A stretch of DNA of 56,685 bases from NCBI GenBank assembly GCA_022842165.1, contig JALHQC010000024.1, positions 1-56,685 of the forward strand, read 5' to 3'. Made by a program: the position numbers and the translations under genes. Source of the stretch: a bacterium (GTDB lineage: Bacteria > Pseudomonadota > Alphaproteobacteria > Rhizobiales > Aestuariivirgaceae). The notes beneath the pieces were generated by a model. The model had not been told where the DNA came from. It saw only the letters and a program-made list of their open reading frames with translations, and made no database searches. Of the stretch, positions 10,318-17,866 are shown one piece after another; within the stretch, counting starts at the first letter, position 1, and each line of letters starts with the position of its first letter.

Positions 10318-10330
10318 TTTGTATGACAAA
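10318..10330. promoter_or_regulatory. TTTGTATGACAAA dyad, candidate GntR/FadR-family operator
   Basis: TTTGT-ATG-ACAAA is a perfect 5+3+5 dyad in the region between chvE and its divergent GntR-type regulator, 22 bp before the preferred regulator start at 10353. FadR-subfamily GntR regulators typically bind short dyads with this spacing. A plausible minus-strand promoter for chvE (TTGCCT, 17 bp, TAATGA) lies between the dyad and chvE. The site and its regulator are inference. Confidence 0.45.
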
Positions 10331-10352
10331 TAAGATTGCCAAAAGGGCGGGA

Positions 10353-11111
10353 ATGCAACAGACGCCGCGACAGCGCAGGAAGAAGCCGGTGCGCATGCTG
10401 CCGCGGCGGATGGGCAGCCGCATCCATGCGGAACTCGCCGCCGGCATTGGCACCCGCATCCTCGACGGCACCTACCCGCCCGGCACGCTGCTGCCGAACG
10501 AGGCCGAATGGGGCCAGATGTTCGGCGCGAGCCGCACCGCCGTGCGCGAGGCAATCAAGACGCTGAACGGCAAGGGCCTGCTCGTGTCGCGCCCCAAAGT
10601 CGGCAGCCGGGTCGAGCCGCGCGAACGCTGGAACCTTCTGGACCGCGACGTGATGGCCTGGCACTGCGCCGCCATGGACAAGAAGGCCTTTCTCCTCTCG
10701 CTGCAGGAAGTGCGCCGCATTCTCGAGCCGGGCGCCGCGCTGCTCGCCGCCAGCCGCCGCACGCCCGCGCAGCTGGCCGAACTTGAAGAAGCCCTCGAAG
10801 GCATGCGCAACGCCAGCACTGCCGAGGACATGGTCGCGCCCGACGTGCGCTTTCACCTCGCGCTGCTCGCCTGCGCCAACAACGAACTGCTTGCCCCCTT
10901 CGGCATCGTCATCGAGCAGGCGCTCGCCAACATGTTCGCCTTCACGTCGCGCCATAACACCAAGCCCGGCCAGGTCATTCCCATGCATGCCGATGTGGTG
11001 GAGGCCATCGCCGCGCAAGCCCCCGAGGCCGCCCGCCGCGCCATGACCGTGTTGCTCGACGATACCGACGACGTCATCATGAACCGCGCCGCGGCATCCG
11101 CGGATGCGTGA
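10353..11111 (+). CDS. GntR/FadR-family transcriptional regulator of the sugar operon
   Basis: This is a 252-residue regulator. The N-terminal winged helix-turn-helix spans about 18-85: [50 protein letters not shown]. An all-helical FCD ligand domain follows (about 95-245) with [12 protein letters not shown]-like residues, [17 protein letters not shown] and HADVVEAI. It is divergent from chvE, so it probably controls the importer in response to a sugar or sugar acid. In-frame ATGs at 10299 and 10323 are alternatives. I prefer 10353 because AGGG precedes it and because the operator-like dyad at 10318-10330 would otherwise lie in the coding region. Confidence 0.82.
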   Translation: MQQTPRQRRKKPVRMLPRRMGSRIHAELAAGIGTRILDGTYPPGTLLPNEAEWGQMFGASRTAVREAIKTLNGKGLLVSRPKVGSRVEPRERWNLLDRDVMAWHCAAMDKKAFLLSLQEVRRILEPGAALLAASRRTPAQLAELEEALEGMRNASTAEDMVAPDVRFHLALLACANNELLAPFGIVIEQALANMFAFTSRHNTKPGQVIPMHADVVEAIAAQAPEAARRAMTVLLDDTDDVIMNRAAASADA

Positions 11112-11147
11112 ATTGTAAAGCCGCGGGAACACGGCTAGTCTCGCCAC

Positions 11148-11771
11148 ATGAATGCCCCGACGACGGACCAGGCCGATCAGCGCCACTATATTCAGACCGT
11201 GATGCAGCGCACCGGCTGGACGCAGTCCGAACTCGCCCTCCGCGCCGGGCTCGATCCGTCGACCCTGTCGCGCTTCCTCACCGGAGACCGCGAAGGTCAT
11301 GCGCTCCGCGCCTCCACCATGAAGAAGATCGAAGCCGTCTCTGGCATCGGCTTTGGCATCGCGGCACCCGCTACCCCCGTGGCTGAAGGCTTCGCCGCGC
11401 CGGAGGCCGAGCCGATCCGCCTCGAGGCATCCTCCCCGCTCGATGCCGTCGTCGCCGCCCTCACCCGCGGCCGGAACAATGTCGATCCCTGGACGCTCCG
11501 CAGCCGGGCGCTCGAAGGTGCCGGCTATCGCCCGGGTGATATCCTGCTGGTCGCTCTCGATGAAACCCCGCTCGCCGGCGATGTCGTCTGCGCCCAGCTT
11601 TACGACTGGGCGAGCAATCGTGCTGAAACCGTCTTCCGCATCTTTCAGCCGCCCTATCTGGTCGCCGCCTCGCCCGATCCCGGCTTGATGCGTCCGCATG
11701 TGGTTGATGATGGCGCCGTCCAGATCAGGGGCGTGGTCATCAACACCATCCGCAACCGCCCGACGATCTGA
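11148..11771 (+). CDS. XRE regulator with a LexA/S24-like C-terminal domain lacking the catalytic dyad
   Basis: This is a 207-residue protein. Residues about 12-70 are a Cro/CI-type helix-turn-helix ([26 protein letters not shown]). After a proline/alanine linker, residues about 105-200 resemble the S24/LexA beta-fold: [32 protein letters not shown], then [14 protein letters not shown]. The serine normally found in the DSM motif before the PGD turn and the lysine normally before the RL/RI strand are not visible, so autocleavage is unlikely. A promoter-like dyad and a small open frame lie immediately downstream. Similar regulators can be phage-derived, but no phage genes are nearby. Confidence 0.7.
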   Translation: MNAPTTDQADQRHYIQTVMQRTGWTQSELALRAGLDPSTLSRFLTGDREGHALRASTMKKIEAVSGIGFGIAAPATPVAEGFAAPEAEPIRLEASSPLDAVVAALTRGRNNVDPWTLRSRALEGAGYRPGDILLVALDETPLAGDVVCAQLYDWASNRAETVFRIFQPPYLVAASPDPGLMRPHVVDDGAVQIRGVVINTIRNRPTI

Positions 11772-11785
11772 ATATCACAAAATCA

Positions 11786-11802
11786 TTTGACAATGTGACA
11801 AA
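11786..11802 (+). promoter_or_regulatory. imperfect dyad containing a TTGACA -35 box
   Basis: TTTGACAATGTGACAAA is an imperfect palindrome (6 of 8 base pairs match) directly after the XRE regulator gene. It contains a consensus -35 hexamer TTGACA (11787-11792). A weak -10, CATTCT, lies 17 bp further. It precedes the small open frame at 11837 and may be its promoter and operator. Confidence 0.4.
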
Positions 11803-11836
11803 CTTGAAGCATTCTCCCGCCATCGCTGGAGGCATC

Positions 11837-12099
11837 ATGAAGCTTGTTTTCACCCGCAACGAAATCGCCGAAGCCCTCGCCAAGTCCCCTGCGGAATTTG
11901 ACCATCTGCGCCCCGCGCTGGAGGGATGGGCTTTCCAAAACCTGTGGAAGGGCTGGGCGATTGCTGGTCGATCATGGCCGTCATCCGCTGGGTAAACGGC
12001 GAAGGCTCCTCAATGATGGCGGCCCACCTGCTGGCGGATGAGGGGGATGAGGATGACGAGCCTTTCCTGGATCACCACCCGCTCGCCGGCAGCCATTGA
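11837..12099 (+). pseudogene. small gene of unknown function, apparently frameshifted
   Basis: A strong ribosome site (GGAGG, 5 bp spacing) precedes ATG 11837. The first frame encodes MKLVFTRNEIAEALAKSP and onward for 52 residues, ending at 11995. A second frame, open from about 11901 and ending with TGA at 12097, encodes an acidic tail with WSIMAVIRWVNGEG, MMAAHLLADEGDEDDEPF and HHPLAGSH. Joining the two by a one-base shift near the AAAA at about 11937-11940 gives one protein of roughly 87 residues. I do not recognise the family. It is either a real short 52-residue protein, a sequencing error, or a broken gene. Confidence 0.4.
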
Positions 12100-12109
12100 C
12101 CGCGAAATG

Positions 12110-12637
12110 TCAGACGCGGGCCAGCCCCTTGGCGAAGCGCTGCCAGTTCCGCACATAGCTTTCCGCCGATTTCGGCAGCTTCGACATGGCCTCGGCATTG
12201 AGTTCGCCGACGACCTTCCCCGGCGCACCCATCACCAGCGAATTGTCGGGGATTACCTTGCCCTCGGTGATCAGCGCATTGGCGCCGATCAGGCAATTGG
12301 CGCCGATCACCGCGCGGTTCAAGATCGTCGCCCCCATGCCGATCAGCGTGTTGTCGCCGATGGTGCAGCCATGCAGGATCGCCTTATGCCCGATCGTGCA
12401 ATTGGCGCCGATGGTCAGCGGCAGGCCGGGGTCGGTGTGCAGCACGCAGCCATCCTGCACGTTGGAATTCTCGCCCACCAGGATCAGCTCATTGTCGCCG
12501 CGCAGCACCGCGCCGAACCACACGCTGGCCATCCGCGCCAGCTTCACATTGCCGATCACGCAGGCACCGGGCGCGATCCAGTACGCGCCCTCCTCCGGCA
12601 GGTCGGGTGAGATGCCGTCGAGCGCATAGATCGTCAT
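12110..12637 (-). CDS. gamma-class carbonic anhydrase family protein
   Basis: This 175-residue left-handed beta-helix protein has repeated hexapeptides ([48 protein letters not shown]). The three zinc-ligand histidines of the gamma carbonic anhydrase-like group are present at His67 (VLHTDP), His84 (IGHKA) and His89 (ILHGC), as are RGDNE and GAPGKVV. Family members are trimeric and metal-binding; many (YrdA/PaaY-like) have no measured carbonic anhydrase activity. It is the last gene of a minus-strand group with the small membrane protein and DUF3126 genes. Confidence 0.9.
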   Translation of the reverse strand: MTIYALDGISPDLPEEGAYWIAPGACVIGNVKLARMASVWFGAVLRGDNELILVGENSNVQDGCVLHTDPGLPLTIGANCTIGHKAILHGCTIGDNTLIGMGATILNRAVIGANCLIGANALITEGKVIPDNSLVMGAPGKVVGELNAEAMSKLPKSAESYVRNWQRFAKGLARV

Positions 12638-12650
12638 GGAAGAAATCCTG

Positions 12651-12959
12651 TCAGGTGAAGCCGAAGAACGTCGTCAGGATAAACACCCCCTGAAGAAAGC
12701 TCCACACCAATCCGAACGAGATCACCAGCAGCGCGAACAGCGGATTGTGGCCCATGTCCGCCACCCCGCTCTTGACGATGCCGAGCGGCGCATAGGCAAC
12801 GAGCGCGATGGCCCGCAGCGGCGTCGTGGCACTATAGCGGGCCAGCATCCACAAGTGCGGGTGCTCGCCCGTCACCATCGCCCAGCCATTGCCTGCAAGT
12901 CCTGCCGCCGTCAGCCCGGTCAGCGCCGCCAGCAGCCAGATGAAATGCCAAAGCTCCAT
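12651..12959 (-). CDS. small integral membrane protein, unknown function
   Basis: This 102-residue hydrophobic protein has about three membrane segments: [18 protein letters not shown] near the N terminus, a middle one including [10 protein letters not shown], and [22 protein letters not shown] at the C terminus. I do not recognise a named family. ATG 12959 has GGGAG upstream; the frame is open further 5' but only through non-conserved sequence. It lies 13 bp upstream of the gamma carbonic anhydrase gene on the same strand. A near-consensus CtrA box (13047-13062) sits 88 bp before its start, suggesting cell-cycle control. Confidence 0.7.
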   Translation of the reverse strand: MELWHFIWLLAALTGLTAAGLAGNGWAMVTGEHPHLWMLARYSATTPLRAIALVAYAPLGIVKSGVADMGHNPLFALLVISFGLVWSFLQGVFILTTFFGFT

Positions 12960-13046
12960 GTGCCATCTCCCGCGGCTGTGCCAAACGGGAACAGCCTGTT
13001 TACGAGATGGAAAGAAGCAAGTTCGGGGCCGTGGCGCCAGTTTATG

Positions 13047-13062
13047 GTTAAGCAATGGTTAA
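13047..13062 (-). promoter_or_regulatory. CtrA box (TTAA-N7-TTAAC)
   Basis: On the minus strand this reads TTAACCATTGCTTAAC, an exact match to the alphaproteobacterial CtrA consensus TTAA-N7-TTAAC. It lies in the 123-bp gap upstream of the small membrane protein gene starting at 12959. The consensus is established; regulation of this gene is inference. Confidence 0.6.
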
Positions 13063-13082
13063 CCGGCGCTCCTGCGGCGGCG

Positions 13083-13295
13083 CTAGTCCTCGAGATCGAA
13101 GTCGAGGATCGCCATCGAGAAATTATACGAGAGATCGCCGTCTTCCTCGTCCTTGAAGATGACGCCGATGAACTCCTCGCCGATATAGACCTCAGCCGAA
13201 TCGTCCTTCTGCGGCCGCTTGCGCACACTGATGGCGGCAAGCTCGAACTTCGTGCGCAGGAACTTCGTCAGCTTGGCAATTTCATCGGGTTTCAA
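13083..13295 (-). CDS. DUF3126 family protein
   Basis: This is a 70-residue acidic soluble protein matching DUF3126, a short family found almost only in Alphaproteobacteria. Characteristic stretches are KLTKFLRTKF, AEVYIGEEFIGVIFKDEEDGDLSYNFSMAILD and the acidic C terminus. The function is unknown. It lies 39 bp downstream of cysE on the same strand and is often found next to cysE in this group, so the two are probably co-transcribed. Confidence 0.9.
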   Translation of the reverse strand: MKPDEIAKLTKFLRTKFELAAISVRKRPQKDDSAEVYIGEEFIGVIFKDEEDGDLSYNFSMAILDFDLED

Positions 13296-13334
13296 GACGT
13301 CAACTCCTGTGGCGGTGGGCTTGCCCCTCTAGCC

Positions 13335-14162
13335 TCAATCCGAAGGGCCCGCAACCGGCTCCACATTGTGGTCCATGGCGCGCGCCGGCTCGGTGCAGCC
13401 GGCATAGCCGACGACCTTGGCCGGAACCCCCGCCACCGTCGTATTGGGCGGAACGTCATGCAGCACCACCGAGCAAGCCGCCACGCGCGAGCAGAAGCCG
13501 ATCTCGATATTGCCGAGGATTTTCGCACCCGCGCCCACCAGCACGCCGCGCCGGATCTTGGGGTGCCGGTCGCCCGCTTCCTTGCCGGTGCCGCCCAGCG
13601 TCACCCCCTGCATGATCGAGACATTGTCCTCGATCACCGTCGTCTCGCCGATCACGATGTCATGGCCATGGTCCACCATGATGCCCTTGCCGATCTGCGC
13701 ATTGGGATGAATATCGACGGAAGCGATGACCGAAGACCGGCTCTGCAGGTAATAGGCGAAATCCTTCCGCCCCAGATGCCACAGCCGGTGCGCCATCCGG
13801 TGCGTCTGGATCGACTGGTAGCCCTTGAAATAGAGCAGCGGGTCGATGTAGCGGTGGCAGGCCGGGTCGCGATCATAAGTGGCGATGATGTCGGCCCGCG
13901 CCGCATGGCCGATCTCGGGTTCCGCCTCAATGGCGTCGTTGAAGGCATGAACGATCAGGTCGGGCCCGATGTCGGCATTGCCCAGCCGTTGCGCCAGGCG
14001 GTGCGTCAGCGCCTCCTCGAAGCTGTCGTGGTTCAGGATCAGCGAGAATATGAAACCGCCAAGTGCCGGCTCGTGCCGGGCGATCGCCTCGGCCTCGTCG
14101 CGGATCCTGCTCCACACCGGATCGATCCGTTCCACCGCCTGGGTCTTGGTTGCCTGTCGCAT
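13335..14162 (-). CDS. cysE: serine O-acetyltransferase
   Basis: This 275-residue protein makes O-acetylserine from serine and acetyl-CoA, the committed step of cysteine synthesis. The N-terminal helical SATase domain (about 15-135) contains DPVWSRIRDEAEAIARHEP and YFKGYQSIQTHRMAHRLW. The C-terminal left-handed beta-helix contains DIHPNAQIGKGIMVDHGHDIVIGETTVI, with the catalytic histidine region DHGHD, and GGTGKEAGDRHPKI, then GAGAKILGNIEIG. Length is normal. It is the first gene of a minus-strand group with DUF3126. No feedback riboswitch is visible in the 131-bp upstream gap. Confidence 0.96.
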   Translation of the reverse strand: MRQATKTQAVERIDPVWSRIRDEAEAIARHEPALGGFIFSLILNHDSFEEALTHRLAQRLGNADIGPDLIVHAFNDAIEAEPEIGHAARADIIATYDRDPACHRYIDPLLYFKGYQSIQTHRMAHRLWHLGRKDFAYYLQSRSSVIASVDIHPNAQIGKGIMVDHGHDIVIGETTVIEDNVSIMQGVTLGGTGKEAGDRHPKIRRGVLVGAGAKILGNIEIGFCSRVAACSVVLHDVPPNTTVAGVPAKVVGYAGCTEPARAMDHNVEPVAGPSD

Positions 14163-14293
14163 CTGAACTCTCCTGCCTGTCTCGCGCCCGCCACGGCCGA
14201 AGCTGAAACCTGGGCGATGTTAGCCCAATTGCCGAGATATGGGTACTCCACCTCAGGATTGTGAAGCCACATTCATAACGCTATGGACATTTC

Positions 14294-15091
14294 ATGAATC
14301 TGATCGCCTCGCCCACCCCCCACATTCAGGCTTTCATTGACGGATCAACCGGTTGGCTCGTGCTCAACCGGCCCGAGCGCCGCAATGCGCTGATTGCTGC
14401 CATGTGGGCCGCAATCCCGCCATTGATGAAATCTCTTGATGACAGTCCTGATGTCAGGGTCATCGTCATCAGGGGCGGTGGCATGCAAGCCTTCGCGGCG
14501 GGTGCCGACATTTCGGAATTCGGCGCGGCGCGGAACGATGCCTCCGCCGCTGCCGCTTACGAACATCTGAACGGTCTGGCCTTCGCCGCCATCCGGGGCG
14601 CTTCGAAGCCGGTCATCGCCATGGTGCAGGGCTTCTGCATCGGCGGCGGCCTCGCCCTGGCGCTCGCCTGCGACCTGCGCGTGGCCGATGGCACGGCCCT
14701 CTTCGCACTCCCGCCAGCGCGGCTGGGCCTCGCCTATCCGCTGGATGGCCTCCGCGATCTCGTGGCAACCGTCGGCGCCGCTACCGCGAAGGACATGATC
14801 TTCACCGCCCGCCGCCTCGGCGCGGAGGAAGCCCTGCGCCTCGGCCTCATCAACCGCGTGTTCACTGACCTCGAAAGCGAAACAAAAGCCCTCTGCGCCG
14901 AAATCGCCGATGGCGCCTCCTTGACCATCACCCACGCCAAGCGCGCGATCGACCTGATCTCGGGCCGGCCGGACGACGTCAGCCACGCCGAGATCGCCGC
15001 CCTCGCCACCCGCTGCTTCAACAGCGCGGATTATCTCGAAGGCCGCACCGCCTTCGCGGAGAAACGGAAAGCTGTGTTTCGCGGCGCATAA
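14294..15091 (+). CDS. enoyl-CoA hydratase/isomerase family protein
   Basis: This is a 265-residue crotonase-fold protein. Both oxyanion-hole segments are visible, FAAGADISEFG (about 70-80) and VQGFCIGGGLALALACDLRVAD (about 110-131), followed by ARLGLAYPLDGLRDL. The usual catalytic glutamate positions differ from classical enoyl-CoA hydratases, so an isomerase or another crotonase activity is possible. It stands alone, transcribed away from cysE. The specific substrate cannot be assigned. Confidence 0.85.
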   Translation: MNLIASPTPHIQAFIDGSTGWLVLNRPERRNALIAAMWAAIPPLMKSLDDSPDVRVIVIRGGGMQAFAAGADISEFGAARNDASAAAAYEHLNGLAFAAIRGASKPVIAMVQGFCIGGGLALALACDLRVADGTALFALPPARLGLAYPLDGLRDLVATVGAATAKDMIFTARRLGAEEALRLGLINRVFTDLESETKALCAEIADGASLTITHAKRAIDLISGRPDDVSHAEIAALATRCFNSADYLEGRTAFAEKRKAVFRGA

Positions 15092-15100
15092 CCCGGGTCC

Positions 15101-15856
15101 TCACCCCAGGAACCGCACCACTGCTTGCCTGTAACCCCTGTCACCCACCGCATTCATGTGATTGCGGCCGGGCAGTTCAACGCCTTCCGCACCCGGAATC
15201 GCCGCCACCAGCGTCTGCACGTCGCCTGCAACATCGTCCTTCGTCCCCGCCACCACCAGCACCGGTACGGCGATCGACCGCAAATCCTCAACCGAAATCT
15301 TTTCGCGCGAGGAGCGAATGCAGGCGGCCAGCGCCTTGAGGTCGCTCTTCGTCTGCTCGGCAAACACCCGGAAGCTCCGCGCGCCCGCATCCGTCACGTC
15401 CTCGCGCGACGGCGCCTCGAGCCCCCGGGCAATCGCCTCGCCGCCGCCAACCCCGGTGATCATGCGCGATGCCAGCCCCGCGAACACCGCGCGCCGCACA
15501 CGTTCGGGATGCCGGATCGTCAGGAACGCCGCAACCCTGGCCCCCATCGAATAGCCCATCACATCGCATTGAGCGATGCCGAGGTGATCGAGCAGCCGCC
15601 GCGCATCCTCCGCCATTTCCGTCGCGGGGTAGAGGTCCGAGTCATAGAGCTTCTCGCTTTTCCCATGCCCGCGATTATCGATGGTGATCACCCTGCGGCC
15701 AGCCTCCACCAGCGTCTTCACCCAGCCGGTGTCCCACCAGTTCACGCGTCCCGTCGAGGCGAAGCCATGGATGAGCAGGATCGGCGCCCCCTCGCCCGCC
15801 ACCTCGTAGGCGATCTCCACACCGTCCGAATTGAATTTGTGCATGCCGCCGAACAT
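15101..15856 (-). CDS. alpha/beta hydrolase
   Basis: This 251-residue soluble protein has the alpha/beta-hydrolase fold: the oxyanion segment LLIHGFASTG (about 27-36), nucleophile elbow GYSMG (Ser103), a late aspartate in VVAGTKDD and a C-terminal histidine in PGRNHMNA. IDNRGHGKSEK follows strand 4 as usual. The substrate is unknown; the closest broad group is esterase/lactonase-like. It is convergent with the enoyl-CoA hydratase, ending 9 bp from it. ATG 15844 is an alternative start. Confidence 0.88.
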   Translation of the reverse strand: MFGGMHKFNSDGVEIAYEVAGEGAPILLIHGFASTGRVNWWDTGWVKTLVEAGRRVITIDNRGHGKSEKLYDSDLYPATEMAEDARRLLDHLGIAQCDVMGYSMGARVAAFLTIRHPERVRRAVFAGLASRMITGVGGGEAIARGLEAPSREDVTDAGARSFRVFAEQTKSDLKALAACIRSSREKISVEDLRSIAVPVLVVAGTKDDVAGDVQTLVAAIPGAEGVELPGRNHMNAVGDRGYRQAVVRFLG

Positions 15857-15892
15857 ATGCTAATCGGCCCTCGAAACAAGTGTTTGAGGGTC

Positions 15893-16141
15893 ATGATGGC
15901 AACCGGTGCAACACCGCATTTCCAGAATACGATGGGCCTGGCGTCGATCGAGATCGGCGCCCGCGAATTCATGTGCATCGGAGCGCTGCCGCCCTTCGAT
16001 CACCCCCACGTCTTTCTCGACATGGGCTCGGGCAACGAGCTGATCTGCCCCTATTGCTCGACGCTCTACAAGCACAACCCGAAGCTCGCTACCGAAGCCT
16101 CGATCCCGCCCCAGGCGGCCTGGCACGATTACGCTGCCTGA
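15893..16141 (+). CDS. zinc-finger (zf-CHCC) domain protein
   Basis: This is an 82-residue protein matching the short CHCC zinc-finger family (related to mitochondrial complex I subunit NDUFS6). The C-x9-H pattern is followed by CPYCSTLYKHNP: FMCIGALPPFDHPHVFLDMG and ELICPYCSTLY. In alphaproteobacteria the family is widespread and may act in respiratory complex I assembly, but this is not shown here. ATG 15893 and ATG 15896 are adjacent in frame; GAGGG lies just upstream. It is divergent from the hydrolase and overlaps the probable 5' end of the YcaQ-like gene region. Confidence 0.87.
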   Translation: MMATGATPHFQNTMGLASIEIGAREFMCIGALPPFDHPHVFLDMGSGNELICPYCSTLYKHNPKLATEASIPPQAAWHDYAA

Positions 16142-16232
16142 GGGCCTGACCATTGCCCAGGCCCGCCGCATTGCTCTCGCGGCGCAGGGCTTCACCCATC
16201 CGGATCGCTCGAAACGCATCACCTGGAGCGCG

Positions 16233-17336
16233 ATGGACCGCATGGTCCGCCGCCTGAACCTCCTCCAGATCGACAGCGTCAACGTCCTCGTCCGCTCGCA
16301 TTACCTGCCGCTCTATTCCCGCCTCGGCAACTATCCGCATGCAACACTGGACGAGCGCACCTTCGGCCAGAAGAAACGTGCCTTCTTCGAATGCTGGGCG
16401 CATGAGGCGAGCCTTCTGCCCCTCGAACTCCATCCCCTGATGCGCTGGCGCATGGCCCGCGCGCGGAACGGTAACGGCACCTATGGCTCGATGGACCGTT
16501 TCGGCACGGAAGAAAAAACCTACCTGAAGTCGGTGCTTGATTTCATCACCCGCAACGGCCCCATGGTAGCAAGCCAGGTTCCCGGCGGCGGCAAGGCCGA
16601 GGGTGGCTGGTGGGGCTGGTCGCGCGGCAAGATGGCGCTTGAAACCCTGTTCGACCAGGGCCTCGTCACCACCGCCACGCGCCAGGGCTTCGAGCGGCTT
16701 TACGACATTCCGGAGCGTGTCATTCCAGCGGCGGTCCTTGCCCTTCCGACGCCGTCCGAACGAGATGCCATCCGCAGGCTTCTCGAATTATCGGCAATCG
16801 CCCACGGCATCGGCACGGAGTTCGACCTTCGCGACTATTTCCGCCTGCCGGTCGCTGAAACCAAGATCGCACTTGCCGAACTGGTGGAGGATCAAACGCT
16901 CCTCCCCGTCGCCGTCGAGGGCTGGAAGCATCAGGCCTACCTGCACAAGGACGCAAGAATCCCGCGCAAGGCCGGCGGCACGGCGCTTCTCTCTCCCTTC
17001 GATCCCATCGTCTGGGAGCGGGCCCGCGCCGAACGCCTGTTTGATTTCCATTACCGCATCGAAATCTATACGCCCGCCGAAAAGCGCAAATTCGGCTACT
17101 ATGTACTGCCCTTCCTGCACGGCGACCGGATCGCCGGCCGCGTCTGCCTGAAGGCCGACAGGCAGTCAGGCGTGCTCCGCGCCAACGCCATCCACCACGA
17201 ACCCCACGCCAACCCGGCCGAAACCGCGCAGGCGCTCGCTGCCGAGCTTCACCTCATGAAGTCGTGGCTCGGTCTTGAAGGCCTCCAAGCGGGCAACCAG
17301 GGCAATCTCGCCCGCGCATTGAAAGCTGAATTGTGA
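16233..17336 (+). CDS. winged-helix DNA glycosylase-like protein (YcaQ family), start uncertain
   Basis: At least 367 residues match the YcaQ/AlkZ-like winged-helix family: LNLLQIDSVNVLVRSHYLPLYSRLGNY, FFECWAHEASLLPLELHPL, WWGWSRGKMALE, LLSPFDPIVWERARAERLFDFHYRIEIY and FLHGDRIAGRVCLKADR. Family members remove interstrand crosslinks or bulky lesions. ATG 16233 is the first standard start codon in this frame. However, the 29 codons upstream (16146-16232) encode a recognisable family N terminus, TIAQARRIALAAQGF, and the frame is open back to TGA 16041 with no ATG, GTG or TTG. A non-standard start (ATT 16152 or CTG 16146) or an error is likely. Confidence 0.85.
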   Translation: MDRMVRRLNLLQIDSVNVLVRSHYLPLYSRLGNYPHATLDERTFGQKKRAFFECWAHEASLLPLELHPLMRWRMARARNGNGTYGSMDRFGTEEKTYLKSVLDFITRNGPMVASQVPGGGKAEGGWWGWSRGKMALETLFDQGLVTTATRQGFERLYDIPERVIPAAVLALPTPSERDAIRRLLELSAIAHGIGTEFDLRDYFRLPVAETKIALAELVEDQTLLPVAVEGWKHQAYLHKDARIPRKAGGTALLSPFDPIVWERARAERLFDFHYRIEIYTPAEKRKFGYYVLPFLHGDRIAGRVCLKADRQSGVLRANAIHHEPHANPAETAQALAAELHLMKSWLGLEGLQAGNQGNLARALKAEL

Positions 17337-17866
17337 ACGACATCGAAACCGATCGCCTCATTCTTCGCCTCGTGCCGCTGGCGGGCCTTGCCGCCACCGC
17401 CGCGAAAGATGCGGAAACCACCCAGCGCCTGATCGGACTCAAACTTCCGGACGACTGGTTCGAGGAATCCTGGGTCTCCGAACTCCGCCTCAACCAGTGG
17501 AAGGACGATCCCGAATACGGCCCCTGGTCGATCCGCGCCATCGCGCTGAAATCGACCGGGCAGATCGTCGGAAACTTCAACTGCCACGACCGGCCGCGCC
17601 CCTTCCAGTTCCAGGATGAGACGGGCCTGGCGATCGAAATGGGCTACACGATCTTCGCCCCCTGGCGCCGGCAGGGCATCGCATTCGAGATGATCAATGC
17701 CTTTATGGCTCATGCCCGCCAGCACAATGTTCGCTGGGTGCTGCTGTCGATCTCCCCCGAAAACCAGCCCTCGCTCGCCTTCGCAAGAAAACTGGGAGCC
17801 GAAAAGATCGGCTCCCAGATCGACGAGAAGGACGGCCCGGAAGATATTTTCCTGATCGAACTCTAG
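17333..17866 (+). CDS. GNAT family N-acetyltransferase (RimJ/RimL type)
   Basis: This is a 177-residue acetyltransferase of the GNAT superfamily. TDRLILRLVPLAGL begins the fold, GQIVGNFNCHDRP forms the central strands, and FAPWRRQGIAFEMINAFMAHA is the acetyl-CoA-binding R/Q-x-x-G-x-A loop and helix. SPENQPSLAFARKLGAEKIG is the C-terminal part. The GTG start at 17333 overlaps the YcaQ stop codon by four bases, so translation is probably coupled. The acceptor substrate is unknown. Its 3' end carries a hairpin that serves the opposite strand. Confidence 0.87.
   Translation: MNDIETDRLILRLVPLAGLAATAAKDAETTQRLIGLKLPDDWFEESWVSELRLNQWKDDPEYGPWSIRAIALKSTGQIVGNFNCHDRPRPFQFQDETGLAIEMGYTIFAPWRRQGIAFEMINAFMAHARQHNVRWVLLSISPENQPSLAFARKLGAEKIGSQIDEKDGPEDIFLIEL
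17784..17818 (-). terminator. minus-strand intrinsic terminator embedded in the GNAT gene
   Basis: CTGGGAGCCG (17792-17801) and CGGCTCCCAG (17809-17818) form a perfect 10-bp stem with a 7-nt loop. On the minus strand the stem is followed by TTTTCTT. The aminotransferase gene on that strand stops at 17863, 45 bp before the stem, so this is most likely its terminator, lying within the last codons of the convergent GNAT gene. Confidence 0.65.

Noticed and set aside
10218-11699. The chvE reading frame stays open on the minus strand far upstream of 10217.
   Set aside because: The extension runs antisense through the GntR regulator and the XRE gene, has no family similarity and lacks a ribosome site; the signal peptide and GGGAGGA place the start at 10217.
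12636-14264. Long open plus-strand frame across the DUF3126 and cysE genes.
   Set aside because: It is a shadow of GC-rich codon use. The opposite strand encodes clear cysE and DUF3126 proteins.
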